From contig JAWOAS010000084.1 of the NCBI GenBank assembly GCA_046498405.1, positions 1-64,000 on the forward strand: a DNA stretch of 64,000 nucleotides. The letters are read 5' to 3'. This document shows, in pieces, positions 46,918 to 55,830 of the stretch (position 1 is the stretch's first letter; each line of letters opens with the position of its first letter). This DNA comes from T1Sed10-49 sp046498405. GTDB lineage: Bacteria > Actinomycetota > Nitriliruptoria > Euzebyales > Egibacteraceae. The position numbers and the translations under genes were made by a program. Under the pieces are notes generated by a model, which was not told where the DNA came from, searched no databases, and worked only from the letters and a program-made list of their open reading frames with translations.

Positions 46918-47211
46918 CTAGCCCAGGGTCGTCGCGGCGAGGTAGCCGAGGAGGCCACCGAGCAGGGCCGTGAGCAGCGAGCGTCGCAGCAGCGCGGCGA
47001 GCACGCCACCAGCGACCGCCGCGAGGACCGGCGGCGGCGCGAGCGCGCCATCGGCGAGCAGGGGCAGCGCGGCCAGCGCCGCGAACAGCGGCGCCGGCAG
47101 ACGCTCGAGCACGTCGCGCAGCCGGCCAGCGACCTGGGGCACGGCGAGCAGCCCCACGACCCGGCTGCCGTAGGTCAGCGCGGCGAGCCCGGCCAGCAGG
47201 AGCCAGGTCAT
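46918..47211 (-). CDS. azlD: branched-chain amino acid transport protein AzlD
   Basis: The 97-residue membrane protein has three to four hydrophobic segments and the usual AzlD opening (TYGSRVVGLLAVPQ). It works with AzlC as a small exporter of branched-chain amino acids. Its ATG overlaps the azlC stop by 4 bases. Confidence 0.85.
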   Translation of the reverse strand: MTWLLLAGLAALTYGSRVVGLLAVPQVAGRLRDVLERLPAPLFAALAALPLLADGALAPPPVLAAVAGGVLAALLRRSLLTALLGGLLGYLAATTLG

Positions 47212-47855
47212 GCCCGCCGCCCCACGCTCGCCAGCGCGACCGCGACGACGATCGGGGCGAGGCTGCCCAGGCCCGGCAGCAGGGCGACCACGGCGATCGT
47301 CGCGAGCGCCGCGCCGACCGCCCGCGCGGCGTCGGCGCGCCCGCGGATCGCCGAGGCGGCCAGCCCCACGAAGAGCACGGGGAAGATCGCCTCGGCCAGC
47401 AGCGGGTCGCCGACGACCTGCCCGCCGAGCACCCCGACCGCCGTGCCGCCGACCCAGGCGAGGTAGCTCGCGACGCCGGCGAGGACGTAGATGCGCAGGG
47501 GCTCCCGCCGCTCGGCGAGGGCGAGACCGGCGGTCTCGTCGATGAGGCAGAGCGCGAGCGCGGCGCGCCGGGCAGGCGTGGCCTCGAGGCGCTGGCGCAG
47601 CACCGCCCCGAGCAGGAGGTGGCGGAGGTTGAGCACCGCGACGGTGCCGAGGACGACCCCGGCGCCCGCACCCGCAGCGAGCAGCCCCGCCGCGGTGAAC
47701 TGCGCGGCGCCGGAGAAGACGAGGGCCGACGAGGCGATCGTCCGGACCGGCGGGGTCAGGCCCGCCTGGCTCGCGCCGTAGATCGTGCCGAAGACGAAGA
47801 TCGCCACGGCCACGGGCAGGATCGGCGCGAGGCGCGCTGCGGTGCTGCGCTCCAC
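47208..47855 (-). CDS. azlC: branched-chain amino acid exporter component AzlC
   Basis: The 215-residue membrane protein has about seven hydrophobic segments and the family motif SALVFSGAAQFTAAGLLAAG with NLRHLLLGAVL. The large subunit of the AzlCD exporter (BrnFE in corynebacteria). The start is GTG at 47855. Upstream, 138 bases separate it from the next small gene, with no clear promoter. Confidence 0.88.
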   Translation of the reverse strand: MERSTAARLAPILPVAVAIFVFGTIYGASQAGLTPPVRTIASSALVFSGAAQFTAAGLLAAGAGAGVVLGTVAVLNLRHLLLGAVLRQRLEATPARRAALALCLIDETAGLALAERREPLRIYVLAGVASYLAWVGGTAVGVLGGQVVGDPLLAEAIFPVLFVGLAASAIRGRADAARAVGAALATIAVVALLPGLGSLAPIVVAVALASVGRRA

Positions 47856-47993
47856 GTGCCCGCCTCCTCGCTGCCGGTGCGCTGCGCCCGCGTCGTCGTC
47901 CCGGCGGCCAGGGTCGGGTCCGGCGCCCGCTGCCGCCGACGCCGTGCGGCCGAGCCCCTCGAGGCCCGAGCCGGGCGCACGCTCGCGGTGCCG

Positions 47994-48203
47994 CTACTCG
48001 GCGAGCGGGCGAGGCGGCACGTCGCCGGCGCTCGGGCTCGCGGGGCGGGCCTGCCGCCGGACGTAGGGCGTGAGCACGCCGTGGATGAGCACGCCCACGG
48101 CGAGGACGGCGGCCGGCAGCCACAGGCCGAGCAGGGCCGCGAGGACCGCGGCGGCCACGGCACCGGCGACGAGCACGCCGCGCAACGTCTCGATCGATGA
48201 CAT
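47994..48203 (-). CDS. small membrane protein of unknown function
   Basis: The 69-residue protein has a hydrophobic central region (VLVAGAVAAAVLAALLGLWL then PAAVLAVGVLIHGV), probably two membrane segments, and a short basic/Pro-rich tail. GAGGAG lies about 5 bases before the ATG, which supports translation. No family recognised. Confidence 0.55.
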   Translation of the reverse strand: MSSIETLRGVLVAGAVAAAVLAALLGLWLPAAVLAVGVLIHGVLTPYVRRQARPASPSAGDVPPRPLAE

Positions 48204-48277
48204 GAGCGCTCCTCGCAGGACCCCTCGGGCTGGTCACCGCCGCACGCCACCGAGGCGTGCGCGGCACGCGCGCCAGC

Positions 48278-49225
48278 CTACGACGCCGCGCCGTCGCCAG
48301 CCGCCGGGCCGGGCGCGTCGCGCAGGACGCCGAGCGCGGCCTCGAGGTCGGCGGGCAGCGGCTCGGCGACGTCGATCGGCTCACCGCTGACCGGGTGGGC
48401 GAGCGTGAGCCGCGCGGCGTGCAGCGCGGGCCGCCCGAGCCCGAGCCGCTCGGCGCGCTCGCGCGCCGCGCCGTAGGCCGCGTCACCGCAGACGGGGTGA
48501 CCGATCGCCGCGAGGTGGGCGCGGATCTGGTGGGTCCGGCCGGTCTCGAGGCGCACGTCGAGGCGGGCGGCGGCGCCGAAGGCTGCGACGACGTCGTAGT
48601 GGGTGACCGCCCGGCGACCCTGGGGGTCGACGCCCATGCGGGTGCGCCGCGCGCGCTCGCGGGCCAGCGGGGCATCGATCGTCGCGCGCGCCGGGCTCGG
48701 CACCCCGTCGACGAGGGCGGTGTAGCCACGGGTGACCTCGCGGGCGGCGATCGCGGCCTGCAACGGCCCGACCGCCTCGTCGCTCGAGGCGACGAGCAGG
48801 AGCCCAGAGGTCCCCCGGTCGAGGCGGTGGACGATCCCGGGGCGCTGCGGGTCGCCGGTGTCGGCCAGCGGCAGGCCCTGCGCGCGCAACGCGTCGACGA
48901 GCGTGCCGTCGGCCACGCCGGCCCCAGGATGGACGACGAGGCCGGCGGGCTTGGCCACGACGGCGAGGTGCTCGTCGGCCCAGCGCACCGGCACCGGAGG
49001 CGGCCTCGGCGGGGTGCGCTCCTGCGCTGGCAGGGCGATGATCTCCTGGCCGGGCACGAGGCGGGCGCTCTTGCGCGCGGGGACGCCATCGAGCAGGACG
49101 CGCCCCTCCGCGACGCGCAGGGCGACCTGCGAGCGGGGCTCGTCGAGGCGCTCGGCGAGGACGTGGTCGAGGCGTCGCCCGGCATCGCCCGCGGCAACGC
49201 GCCAGGTGGCCTCGGGCGCGCTCAC
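48278..49225 (-). CDS. rluD: pseudouridine synthase RluD family
   Basis: The 315-residue protein has an N-terminal S4-like domain (RRLDHVLAERLDEPRSQVAL), the catalytic segment GIVHRLDRGTSGLLLVA with the nucleophilic Asp, and the GRTHQIRAHLAAIGHPVCGD motif. Modifies 23S rRNA helix 69 in other bacteria. The GTG start overlaps the lspA stop by 4 bases, matching the lspA-rluD pair of actinobacteria. Confidence 0.95.
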   Translation of the reverse strand: MSAPEATWRVAAGDAGRRLDHVLAERLDEPRSQVALRVAEGRVLLDGVPARKSARLVPGQEIIALPAQERTPPRPPPVPVRWADEHLAVVAKPAGLVVHPGAGVADGTLVDALRAQGLPLADTGDPQRPGIVHRLDRGTSGLLLVASSDEAVGPLQAAIAAREVTRGYTALVDGVPSPARATIDAPLARERARRTRMGVDPQGRRAVTHYDVVAAFGAAARLDVRLETGRTHQIRAHLAAIGHPVCGDAAYGAARERAERLGLGRPALHAARLTLAHPVSGEPIDVAEPLPADLEAALGVLRDAPGPAAGDGAAS

Positions 49226-49866
49226 CGTCGCGGCGAGGCCGTCTCGGGACGCACCGGCGCCCTGCCCACCCGGGCCGCGGCGCGGCGGGCCTCCTGGCGG
49301 TCGGTGATGACGAGCAGCAGCACGACGAGGATGGCCCCCACGGTGATCGCCGCGTCGGCGACGTTGAAGACCGGGAACCAGCCGAGGTTGACGAAGTCGA
49401 CGACCGCGCCGTCGGGGAACCCGGGAGGCCGGATGATGCGGTCGACGGCGTTGCCGATCGCTCCGCCGGCGAGGAGGCCGAAGGCCGCCGCGAGGGAGAA
49501 GCGGTCGGCGTGGGCGAGCATGCGCACGACGATCGCGAGCACGATGACGGTGACGATGAGGAACATCCCGGTGAAGCCCGGGATGCCGAAGGCCGCGTTG
49601 GGGTTGCGCACGAGGGTGAGCGAGACGACCCCGAGGTCGATCGGGCCGGCCTCGAGATGGCGCTCGGCGAGCTGCTTCGTGGCCTGGTCGAGGACGCCCA
49701 CGATCGCGGCCATGGCGATCGCGACGACCCACACGAGCCGTCCCGGCAGCGTGCGCGCCCGCGGCAGGGCCTCGAGCGCCCCCTCCTCAGGCAGGGCCTC
49801 GTGGCCGGCCCGCTCGGGGGCCCCCTCCCCTGCGCCCGGCCCGGTCGGCGCCGCGGGCTCGGTCAT
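49222..49866 (-). CDS. lspA: lipoprotein signal peptidase
   Basis: The 214-residue aspartyl peptidase cleaves prolipoprotein signal peptides. Four membrane segments and the catalytic motifs NPNAAFG, GGAIGNAVDRI (first Asp) and VFNVADAAITVG (second Asp). The cytoplasmic N-terminus is 45 residues longer than in E. coli and low-complexity. The ATG overlaps the upstream traR-like gene by 4 bases. A client, the acidic lipoprotein, is at 12589. Confidence 0.95.
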   Translation of the reverse strand: MTEPAAPTGPGAGEGAPERAGHEALPEEGALEALPRARTLPGRLVWVVAIAMAAIVGVLDQATKQLAERHLEAGPIDLGVVSLTLVRNPNAAFGIPGFTGMFLIVTVIVLAIVVRMLAHADRFSLAAAFGLLAGGAIGNAVDRIIRPPGFPDGAVVDFVNLGWFPVFNVADAAITVGAILVVLLLVITDRQEARRAAARVGRAPVRPETASPRR

Positions 49867-50222
49867 GACCGCCGCGTCGCGGCCTGGGCGCAGCGCACGC
49901 AGAGCTCGGCGTCGGGGCGCGCCTCGAGACGCGCGGCGGAGATGGGCTGCCCACACGACGTGCACGTCCCGTACGTGCCGTCGTCGAGGCGGGCCAGCGC
50001 CCGCTCGGTGCGCTCGAGGGCGGCGGCCTCCTGCTCCGCGAGCGAGCGCAGCCGCTCGCGCTCGACTGCCGCAGCGCCCTGGTCGGCCTCGTCGGGCTTG
50101 GGCTTGCGGTACTCCTCGTCGTCGGCCTCGGCCCGCAGGCGCGCGACCTGGGCGGCGAAGCGCTCGCGATCGCGCTCGAGGTGCGCGCGCTGGGCGTCGA
50201 GGTCGAGGTCGTCGTCAGCCAT
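49863..50222 (-). CDS. TraR/DksA-type zinc-finger protein
   Basis: The 119-residue protein has an N-terminal coiled coil (rich in Glu/Arg/Ala) and a C4 zinc finger (CTSC and CVRC around GQPISAARLEARPDAEL). This is the DksA/TraR layout; such proteins enter the RNA polymerase secondary channel. GTYGTCTSCGQPI is typical of actinobacterial members. First in the traR-lspA-rluD unit and divergent from ileS. Confidence 0.9.
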   Translation of the reverse strand: MADDDLDLDAQRAHLERDRERFAAQVARLRAEADDEEYRKPKPDEADQGAAAVERERLRSLAEQEAAALERTERALARLDDGTYGTCTSCGQPISAARLEARPDAELCVRCAQAATRRS

Positions 50223-50330
50223 GGCAGCGGGAGTCTAACCGCAGCGGGCCGGCCCCACCGCGCCGGTCGGGGCGGCCGTCCCGCTACTATCCTCGGGTCA
50301 TCCCTCGTCACCGGCCAGATGGAGGACCGC

Positions 50331-53300
50331 GTGGGCTTCGCGGCTGTCCCGCAGCACCCTGACTTCCCGGCGCTCGAGGAGCGCATCCTCGCGTGGTGGC
50401 GCGACCGCGACGTCGTCGCCCAGGCGCTGGAGGCCAACCCCGACGGGGAGCTCTTCCGCTTCTACGAGGGACCCCCGACCGCCAACGGCACCCCTGGGGT
50501 CCACCACATCGAGGCCCGGGTCTTCAAGGACATCTTCCCCCGCTACCGGCAGATGAAGGGTCGCCGCGCGCCCCGCAAGGCCGGCTGGGACTGCCATGGC
50601 ATCCCCGTCGAGCTCGAGGTCGAGAAGGAGCTCGGCTTCACCCGCAAGCAGGACATCGAGGAGTACGGCGTCGAGGCGTTCAACGCCCGCTGCCGCGCCT
50701 CGGTCCAGCGCTACGTCGCCGAGTGGAACCGGCTCACCGAGCGCATCGCCTTCTGGGTCGACACCGACGAGGCGTACTGGACGATGAGCGCCGACTACGT
50801 CGACAGCGTCTGGTGGTCGCTCAAGCGCCTGTGGGACGAGGGCCTCGTCTACGAGGGCCACCGCGTCGTGCCCTACTGCCCGCGCTGCGGCACCGCCCTG
50901 TCCGACCACGAGGTCTCCCAGGGCTACGCCGAGGCCGTCGACCCCGAGGTCTACGTCCGCTTCCCGGTGACCTCGGGCACGCTCGGCGCCGAGGGCGCCT
51001 CGCTGCTCGTGTGGACGACGACCCCGTGGACGCTCATCTCGAACACCGCCGTGGCCGTCGGCGAGGGCCTCCGCTACGTCCTGGCCGACGCCGAGGAGCA
51101 CGGCCTCGTCGTCCTCGCCGCCGACCTCGTGCCCCGCGTCCTCGGCGAGGACGCCCGCGTCGTCCGGGAGGTCGCCCTCGCCGAACTGCTCGGCGCGCAC
51201 TACGCCGGCCCCTTCGACCTCGTCGGCCCGGGCATCGGCGACTGGTCGGGCGAGGAGGACTGGCGCTACGTCACCGTGGCCGACTTCGTCACGACCGACG
51301 AGGGCACCGGCATCGTCCACCTCGCCCCCGCCTTCGGCGCTGACGACCTCGAGGTCGGCAAGACCTATGGACTGCCGGTCGTCAACCCCGTCGACGCCGA
51401 GGGCCGCTTCACCGCAGCGGTCACCCCCTTCGCCGGGCAGTTCGTCAAGGACGCCGACGCCGACATCATCGCCGACCTCGAGCAGCGCGGGTTGCTCTAC
51501 GCCAGCGGCCGCTACCGCCACACCTATCCCTTCTGCTGGCGCTGCGACACCCCGCTGCTCTACTGGGCCAAGCCCTCGTGGTACATCGCCACGACCCAGG
51601 CCCGCGACCGCCTCCTCGAGGTCAACGCCGGCGTCGACTGGCATCCCGAGCACATCCGCGACGGGCGCTTCGGCGACTGGCTCGCCAACAACGTCGACTG
51701 GTCGCTGTCGCGGGAGCGCTACTGGGGCACGCCCCTGCCGCTGTGGCGCTGCGAGGCCTGCGGGGACGTCACCGCCGTCGGCAGCCGCGCCGAGCTCGGC
51801 GAGCACGCAGGGGCCGACCTCTCCGAGCTCGACCCCCACCGCCCCTACGTCGATGCCGTGACCCTGCCGTGCGCCTGTGGCGGCACCGCCCACCGGGTGC
51901 CGGAGGTCATCGACGCCTGGTACGACTCCGGCTCGATGCCCTTCGCGCAGTTCGCCTACCCCCACGCCGAGGGCAGTGCCGAGGTCTTCGCCGAGCAGTT
52001 CCCCGCCGACTACATCTGCGAGGCGATCGACCAGACGCGCGGGTGGTTCTACTCGCTCATGGCGATCTCGACGCTGCTCTTCGGCGAGAACAGCTACCGC
52101 ACGGTGCTCTGCCTCGGCCACATCGTCGACGAGCAGGGCCGCAAGATGTCGAAACGGCTCGGCAATGTCATCGACCCGTGGGAGCTCATCGGCTCGCGTG
52201 GTGCCGACGCCGTGCGCTGGCTCATGCTCACCGACGGCTCGCCGTGGGTGACCCGCCGCGTGGGCTTCGAGTCGGTCGACGAGGTCGTCCGCAAGGTCCT
52301 GCTGACCATCTGGAACACCCTCTACTTCTTCACGACCTACGCCCGGCTCGAGGACTGGGACCCGCGCCGCGCCGCGCCGCCACCGGTGGCCGAGCGGCCG
52401 ATGATGGACCGCTGGATCCTCGCCGAGCTCGCCGACCTCGTGGCCACCGTCGACCGTGGCCTCGAGCACTACGACGCGACGACGAGCGGTCGGCGCATCC
52501 AGACCTTCGTCGACGACCTCTCGAACTGGTACGTCCGGCGCAGCCGCCGTCGCTTCTGGGCCCCCGAGGGCGCCGACGCCGCCGACACCGACGCGGCGTT
52601 CGCGACGCTGCGGACCTGCCTCGTCACCCTCGCCCAGGTCATCGCGCCCTTCACGCCGTTCCTCGCCGAGGAGCTCTGGCAGCGCCTCGTCACCGCCGTC
52701 GACGACGAGGCCGAGCCCTCGGTGCACCTCACGCGCTTCCCCACCCCTGAGCACGACGACGAGGAGCTGCGCACGCTCGGTCGGCTCGCGCGTCGTGTCG
52801 TCGCCCTCGGGCGCAAGGCGCGCGAGGACGCCGGCGTCGGCGTGCGTCAGCCGCTGCGTCAGGCGCTCGTGACCCTGCCGGCCAGCGAGCGGGCCCACTG
52901 GGAGACCGTCGCGCCGATCGTCGCCGAGGAGCTCAACGTGCGGGCCACGACCCTGCCGGAGGGCGATGCCGGCACGGTGACCCGACGGCTCAAGCCGAAC
53001 TTCCGCGCCCTCGGACCCGTCCACGGCAAGCGCACCCCCGCGGTGGCCGAGGCGGTGACCCGTGCCGACGCCGACGCGGTGGCCGCGGCCCTCGAGGACC
53101 ACGGCCAGGCCACGATCGAGGTCGACGGCGAGGAGGTCACCCTCACCGCCGAGCAGGTCACCGTCATCGAGGAGTCGGTCACCGGCTGGGAGGTCGCCGG
53201 CGACGGCACGTACAGCGTCGCCCTCGACCTCGAGCTCGACAACGCGCTGCGCCGCGAGGGCGTGGCGCGCGAGCTGATCCGCGCCCTCAACGACCTGCGC

Positions 53301-53507
53301 AAGCGCCACGACCTCGAGCTCGACGCGCGGATCCGCCTCGTCGTCGACGCCGAGGGTGGCACCGCCGAGGCCGTGCGCGAGCACGAGCGCACGATCGCCG
53401 CGGAGGTCCTCGCGACCTCCCTCGAGCTCGGAGCGGCGCGCAACGGCACCGAGCTCGACCTCGGCGACGCGGGCGTCGTGCGGGTCTCGCTCGAGCCGGC
53501 GTCGTAG
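50331..53507 (+). CDS. ileS: isoleucyl-tRNA synthetase
   Basis: The 1058-residue class I synthetase has PTANGTPGVHHIEARVF as the HIGH region and KMSKRLGN for KMSKS. The CP1 editing domain (LLVWTTTPWTLISNTAVAVG, DEGTGIVHLAPAFGADD) and a C-terminal anticodon domain are present. The length and motifs suggest the eukaryote-like type seen in many actinobacteria. The GTG at 50331 is favoured because GGAGG (50321-50325) sits just before it. An in-frame ATG at 50319 overlaps that site and has none of its own. TACTAT at 50285-50290 may be a -10. Confidence 0.96.
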   Translation: MGFAAVPQHPDFPALEERILAWWRDRDVVAQALEANPDGELFRFYEGPPTANGTPGVHHIEARVFKDIFPRYRQMKGRRAPRKAGWDCHGIPVELEVEKELGFTRKQDIEEYGVEAFNARCRASVQRYVAEWNRLTERIAFWVDTDEAYWTMSADYVDSVWWSLKRLWDEGLVYEGHRVVPYCPRCGTALSDHEVSQGYAEAVDPEVYVRFPVTSGTLGAEGASLLVWTTTPWTLISNTAVAVGEGLRYVLADAEEHGLVVLAADLVPRVLGEDARVVREVALAELLGAHYAGPFDLVGPGIGDWSGEEDWRYVTVADFVTTDEGTGIVHLAPAFGADDLEVGKTYGLPVVNPVDAEGRFTAAVTPFAGQFVKDADADIIADLEQRGLLYASGRYRHTYPFCWRCDTPLLYWAKPSWYIATTQARDRLLEVNAGVDWHPEHIRDGRFGDWLANNVDWSLSRERYWGTPLPLWRCEACGDVTAVGSRAELGEHAGADLSELDPHRPYVDAVTLPCACGGTAHRVPEVIDAWYDSGSMPFAQFAYPHAEGSAEVFAEQFPADYICEAIDQTRGWFYSLMAISTLLFGENSYRTVLCLGHIVDEQGRKMSKRLGNVIDPWELIGSRGADAVRWLMLTDGSPWVTRRVGFESVDEVVRKVLLTIWNTLYFFTTYARLEDWDPRRAAPPPVAERPMMDRWILAELADLVATVDRGLEHYDATTSGRRIQTFVDDLSNWYVRRSRRRFWAPEGADAADTDAAFATLRTCLVTLAQVIAPFTPFLAEELWQRLVTAVDDEAEPSVHLTRFPTPEHDDEELRTLGRLARRVVALGRKAREDAGVGVRQPLRQALVTLPASERAHWETVAPIVAEELNVRATTLPEGDAGTVTRRLKPNFRALGPVHGKRTPAVAEAVTRADADAVAAALEDHGQATIEVDGEEVTLTAEQVTVIEESVTGWEVAGDGTYSVALDLELDNALRREGVARELIRALNDLRKRHDLELDARIRLVVDAEGGTAEAVREHERTIAAEVLATSLELGAARNGTELDLGDAGVVRVSLEPAS

Positions 53508-54151
53508 TGCGCGGGCTCCTGCGCCTCGCGGCCGCGCTCGGCGCGGTGCTCGCCGTCCTGTCGTGGCGCATGCGCACGGGGTCGGCCGCAGCCGAGCCGC
53601 CCTGGCTCGACCGCGAGCCCCGTGCCCTGGCCACGCTCGCCCGCTGGCATCCGGCGCGTCCGGCCACGGCGACCGGACGCGCCGCTGCGACGCTGTGGGC
53701 GGCGCCGATGTCGCTCGGCGGGCTCGCCGTGGCCGCGGCAAGCCCCGGGCGACGCACCCTCGTCGACGGCGCCCTCGTGACCACCGAGGCACGCGGGCCC
53801 GTGGCAGGCCTCCTCGCCCGCCGCGGGTTCCGCGCGACGACCCTCGGCCAGGCGGTGCTCGTGCGCGGGGTCCCGAGCGCGCCGCTGCTCGCCCACGAGC
53901 TCAGCCACGTGCGCCAGGCCGAGCGCCTCGGCCCCGCCTTCGCGCCGCTCTACCTCGCCCTACTTGCCGTCTACGGCTACCGCGCCCACCCGTTGGAGCG
54001 CGCCGCGCGGTCGGCGGGGTCATCGCTGGAGGCCGCCGCTGGCGGTCCGTCGCCGTCGGGTCGGCCAGAGGCCGGTGCGGCCTCGTCAGCGGCGGTGGGC
54101 TCGGGCCGCCAGGCCGGCGGGGTCGCCCGCCCGCCCCGGGCGGGACGGTGA
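53507..54151 (+). CDS. putative membrane-associated HExxH protein
   Basis: The 214-residue protein has an N-terminal hydrophobic segment (LAAALGAVLAVLSW), a middle domain and HELSHVRQ at residues 130-137, a zinc-metallopeptidase-type HExxH. A following conserved-looking PLYLALLAVYGYRAHPLERAAR resembles DUF4157-like proteins. The third metal ligand is not obvious. The last 50 residues are low-complexity. The GTG start overlaps the ileS stop (TAGTG), so it is coupled to ileS. Its tail overlaps the convergent gene at 53977 by 175 bases. Confidence 0.7.
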   Translation: MRGLLRLAAALGAVLAVLSWRMRTGSAAAEPPWLDREPRALATLARWHPARPATATGRAAATLWAAPMSLGGLAVAAASPGRRTLVDGALVTTEARGPVAGLLARRGFRATTLGQAVLVRGVPSAPLLAHELSHVRQAERLGPAFAPLYLALLAVYGYRAHPLERAARSAGSSLEAAAGGPSPSGRPEAGAASSAAVGSGRQAGGVARPPRAGR

Positions 54152-54294
54152 CGCGCGACGCCGACGGCCAGTAGCCCGCCCGCGGCCAGCGCAGCGGCGA
54201 TCGCGCCGAGGGCGAGGTCGTCGGAGCCGACCAGCGCGGAGGACACGACGAGGACGACGCCGAGCGCGGCGATGAGCAGGCTCGTGAGCAGCAC
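53977..54294 (-). CDS. small membrane protein downstream of divIVA
   Basis: The 105-residue protein has two N-terminal hydrophobic segments (LTSLLIAALGVVLVVSSALV and AIAAALAAGGLLAVGVA), then a Pro/Ala/Asp-rich tail. It begins 3 bases after the divIVA stop, which supports it as the last gene of that operon. The final 58 codons overlap the 3' end of the plus-strand gene. The tails of both proteins are low-complexity, so one may be wrongly extended. Function unknown. Confidence 0.55.
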   Translation of the reverse strand: MLLTSLLIAALGVVLVVSSALVGSDDLALGAIAAALAAGGLLAVGVARHRPARGGRATPPAWRPEPTAADEAAPASGRPDGDGPPAAASSDDPADRAARSNGWAR

Positions 54295-54297
54295 GGC

Positions 54298-54972
54298 CTA
54301 GACGTCCTCGGGGCCCGCTCCCGCTCCCCCATCGACCTCGAGGGTGGCGAGGTCGTCGATGTGCGAGGGCACGTCGGGCAGCTCGACCCGGTCGAGGGTG
54401 GCGAGGTGCTCGGCGACGACGCCCTCGACGCGGTCGCGGTAGTCGTCGCGGAACTCGCGGAGGTCGGCGACGGCCTCGCGCACCCGCTGGGCGGCCGCGG
54501 CCGCGGCGTCGCGCTCGGCGGTCGCCTCGCGGTGGGCCTCCGAGCGCAGCCGCTCGGCCTCCGCGGTCGCGCCCTCGACGAGCTCGCTGGCCTCGAGCCG
54601 CGCCTCCTCGCGCAGCTGCTCGGCCTCGGTGCGCGCGTCGGCCACGGTCTGCTCGGCGGTGCGCTCGGCGCTGATGAGCGTGCGACGCAGCAGCTGCTCG
54701 GTCTCCGAGGCGGCCTCCGAGGCGTGCCCACGGCTCTCGAGCTCCTGCTCGGCGTCGGCCGCCCGACGGGCCACGTCCTCCCGCTCGGCCTCCGCCGCAC
54801 GCGCGCGCTCCTCGGCGGCACGGGCGCGCTCCTCGGCGGCGTCGCGCTCGGCCTCGAGCGCGGAGAGCCGCGCGGAGACCTCGTCGAGGAAGCGGTCGAC
54901 CTCGTCGGGGTCGTAGCCCCGACGTCGCTCGTTGAAGACCTGGTTCTCGATGTCGTCGGCCGACAGGCTCAT
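54298..54972 (-). CDS. divIVA: DivIVA/Wag31 polar growth scaffold
   Basis: The 224-residue protein has the N-terminal membrane-binding DivIVA motif (SADDIENQVFNERRRGYDPD, EVDRFLDEV), then a long Glu/Ala/Arg-rich coiled coil (about residues 35-190). It marks negatively curved membrane and organises polar growth in actinobacteria. It overlaps yggT upstream by 4 bases. It lies in the ftsZ-sepF-yggT-divIVA order common to Gram-positives. Confidence 0.94.
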   Translation of the reverse strand: MSLSADDIENQVFNERRRGYDPDEVDRFLDEVSARLSALEAERDAAEERARAAEERARAAEAEREDVARRAADAEQELESRGHASEAASETEQLLRRTLISAERTAEQTVADARTEAEQLREEARLEASELVEGATAEAERLRSEAHREATAERDAAAAAAQRVREAVADLREFRDDYRDRVEGVVAEHLATLDRVELPDVPSHIDDLATLEVDGGAGAGPEDV

Positions 54973-55256
54973 GGGAAGAGGCCCCCTCCGGTCAGGGTGC
55001 AGACGATCGGCTGCACGATGAGGCTCAGGAACAGGAACACGAGGATCGGTGAGAGGTCGAGCGCGCCGACGCCGACGCGCAGGGGCGGCAGGAGCCCGCG
55101 CACGGGATCGAGCACCGGGTCGGTGAGCGCGCGCACGCCGTTGGCGAGCGGCTGGATCGGCTCGGGCACGCTGCGCACCCACGACAGGATGATGCGCACG
55201 ATGAGGATGAGGTAGTACACGCGCACGAGGTCGCAGAGGATGCCGAGGGGATTCAT
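54969..55256 (-). CDS. YggT family membrane protein
   Basis: The 95-residue protein has two YggT hydrophobic repeats (YYLILIVRIILSWV and LSPILVFLFLSLIVQPIVC) around PLANGVRALTDPVLDPVRGLLPP, the usual signature. It is always near sepF and divIVA; its role is not well defined. The ATG at 55256 is preferred over an upstream frame extension. Confidence 0.93.
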   Translation of the reverse strand: MNPLGILCDLVRVYYLILIVRIILSWVRSVPEPIQPLANGVRALTDPVLDPVRGLLPPLRVGVGALDLSPILVFLFLSLIVQPIVCTLTGGGLFP

Positions 55257-55281
55257 CGTCGCAGGGGCCGTTCGTCGCGGG

Positions 55282-55809
55282 TCAGGCCTGGTTGAAGAAG
55301 CCGCGCTCACCAAGGCGCTGGCGCTCCTCGCTCGAGACGTCGACGCCCGACGGCGTGAGTAGGAACACCCGGTCGCCGACGCGCTCGATGCGGCCGTCGA
55401 GGCCGAAGATCAGCCCCGAGGCGAAGTCGAGCATGCGCTTGGCCACGCTCTCGCTGGCCCCGGCGAGGTTCATGATCACCGGGATGCCGTTGCGGAAGCG
55501 CTCGCCGACCTCCTCGACGTCGTTGAACGTCGTCGGGTTCGTGAGGTGGACCTTCGCGCCCGAGGCCTGGGGGGCAGGCTCGGGCTCGGGGGCCGGCGCG
55601 AGCGCGGGCCCGCGCTCGGGGCGGGCCGGGGCGATGCGCCGCACGTTGGTCTGCTCGGGCCGGGGGCTCGCGGCTGGCCCCGGCGCCGGGGCGGGCTCGG
55701 GCGCCCGACGTGGGGGCGGGGGCGCCTCCTCGACGTCCTCGTCGTACTCGTCGTCGTACTCCTCGACGAGACCGAGGTAGCCGAGGGCGCGCTTCCACTT
55801 GCTCGACAT
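55282..55809 (-). CDS. sepF: cell-division protein SepF
   Basis: The 175-residue protein has an N-terminal amphipathic membrane-binding helix (MSSKWKRALGYLGLVEEYDD), a long Pro/Ala linker (about residues 28-85) and the C-terminal core (VHLTNPTTFNDVEEVGERF, GIPVIMNLAGASESVAKRML, SGLIFGLDGRIERVGDRVFLLTP). It tethers FtsZ to the membrane, which matters here because no ftsA is in the cluster. Confidence 0.95.
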   Translation of the reverse strand: MSSKWKRALGYLGLVEEYDDEYDEDVEEAPPPPRRAPEPAPAPGPAASPRPEQTNVRRIAPARPERGPALAPAPEPEPAPQASGAKVHLTNPTTFNDVEEVGERFRNGIPVIMNLAGASESVAKRMLDFASGLIFGLDGRIERVGDRVFLLTPSGVDVSSEERQRLGERGFFNQA

Positions 55810-55830
55810 CTGCCGTGCCTCCTGTCGGGC

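Noticed and set aside
50223..50330. T-box leader upstream of ileS
   Set aside because: Only about 108 bases separate ileS from the divergent gene, and no T-box sequence or terminator/antiterminator pair is visible.
50298..53792. 1164-codon minus-strand frame opposite ileS
   Set aside because: Antisense shadow of ileS with biased composition and no recognisable domain.
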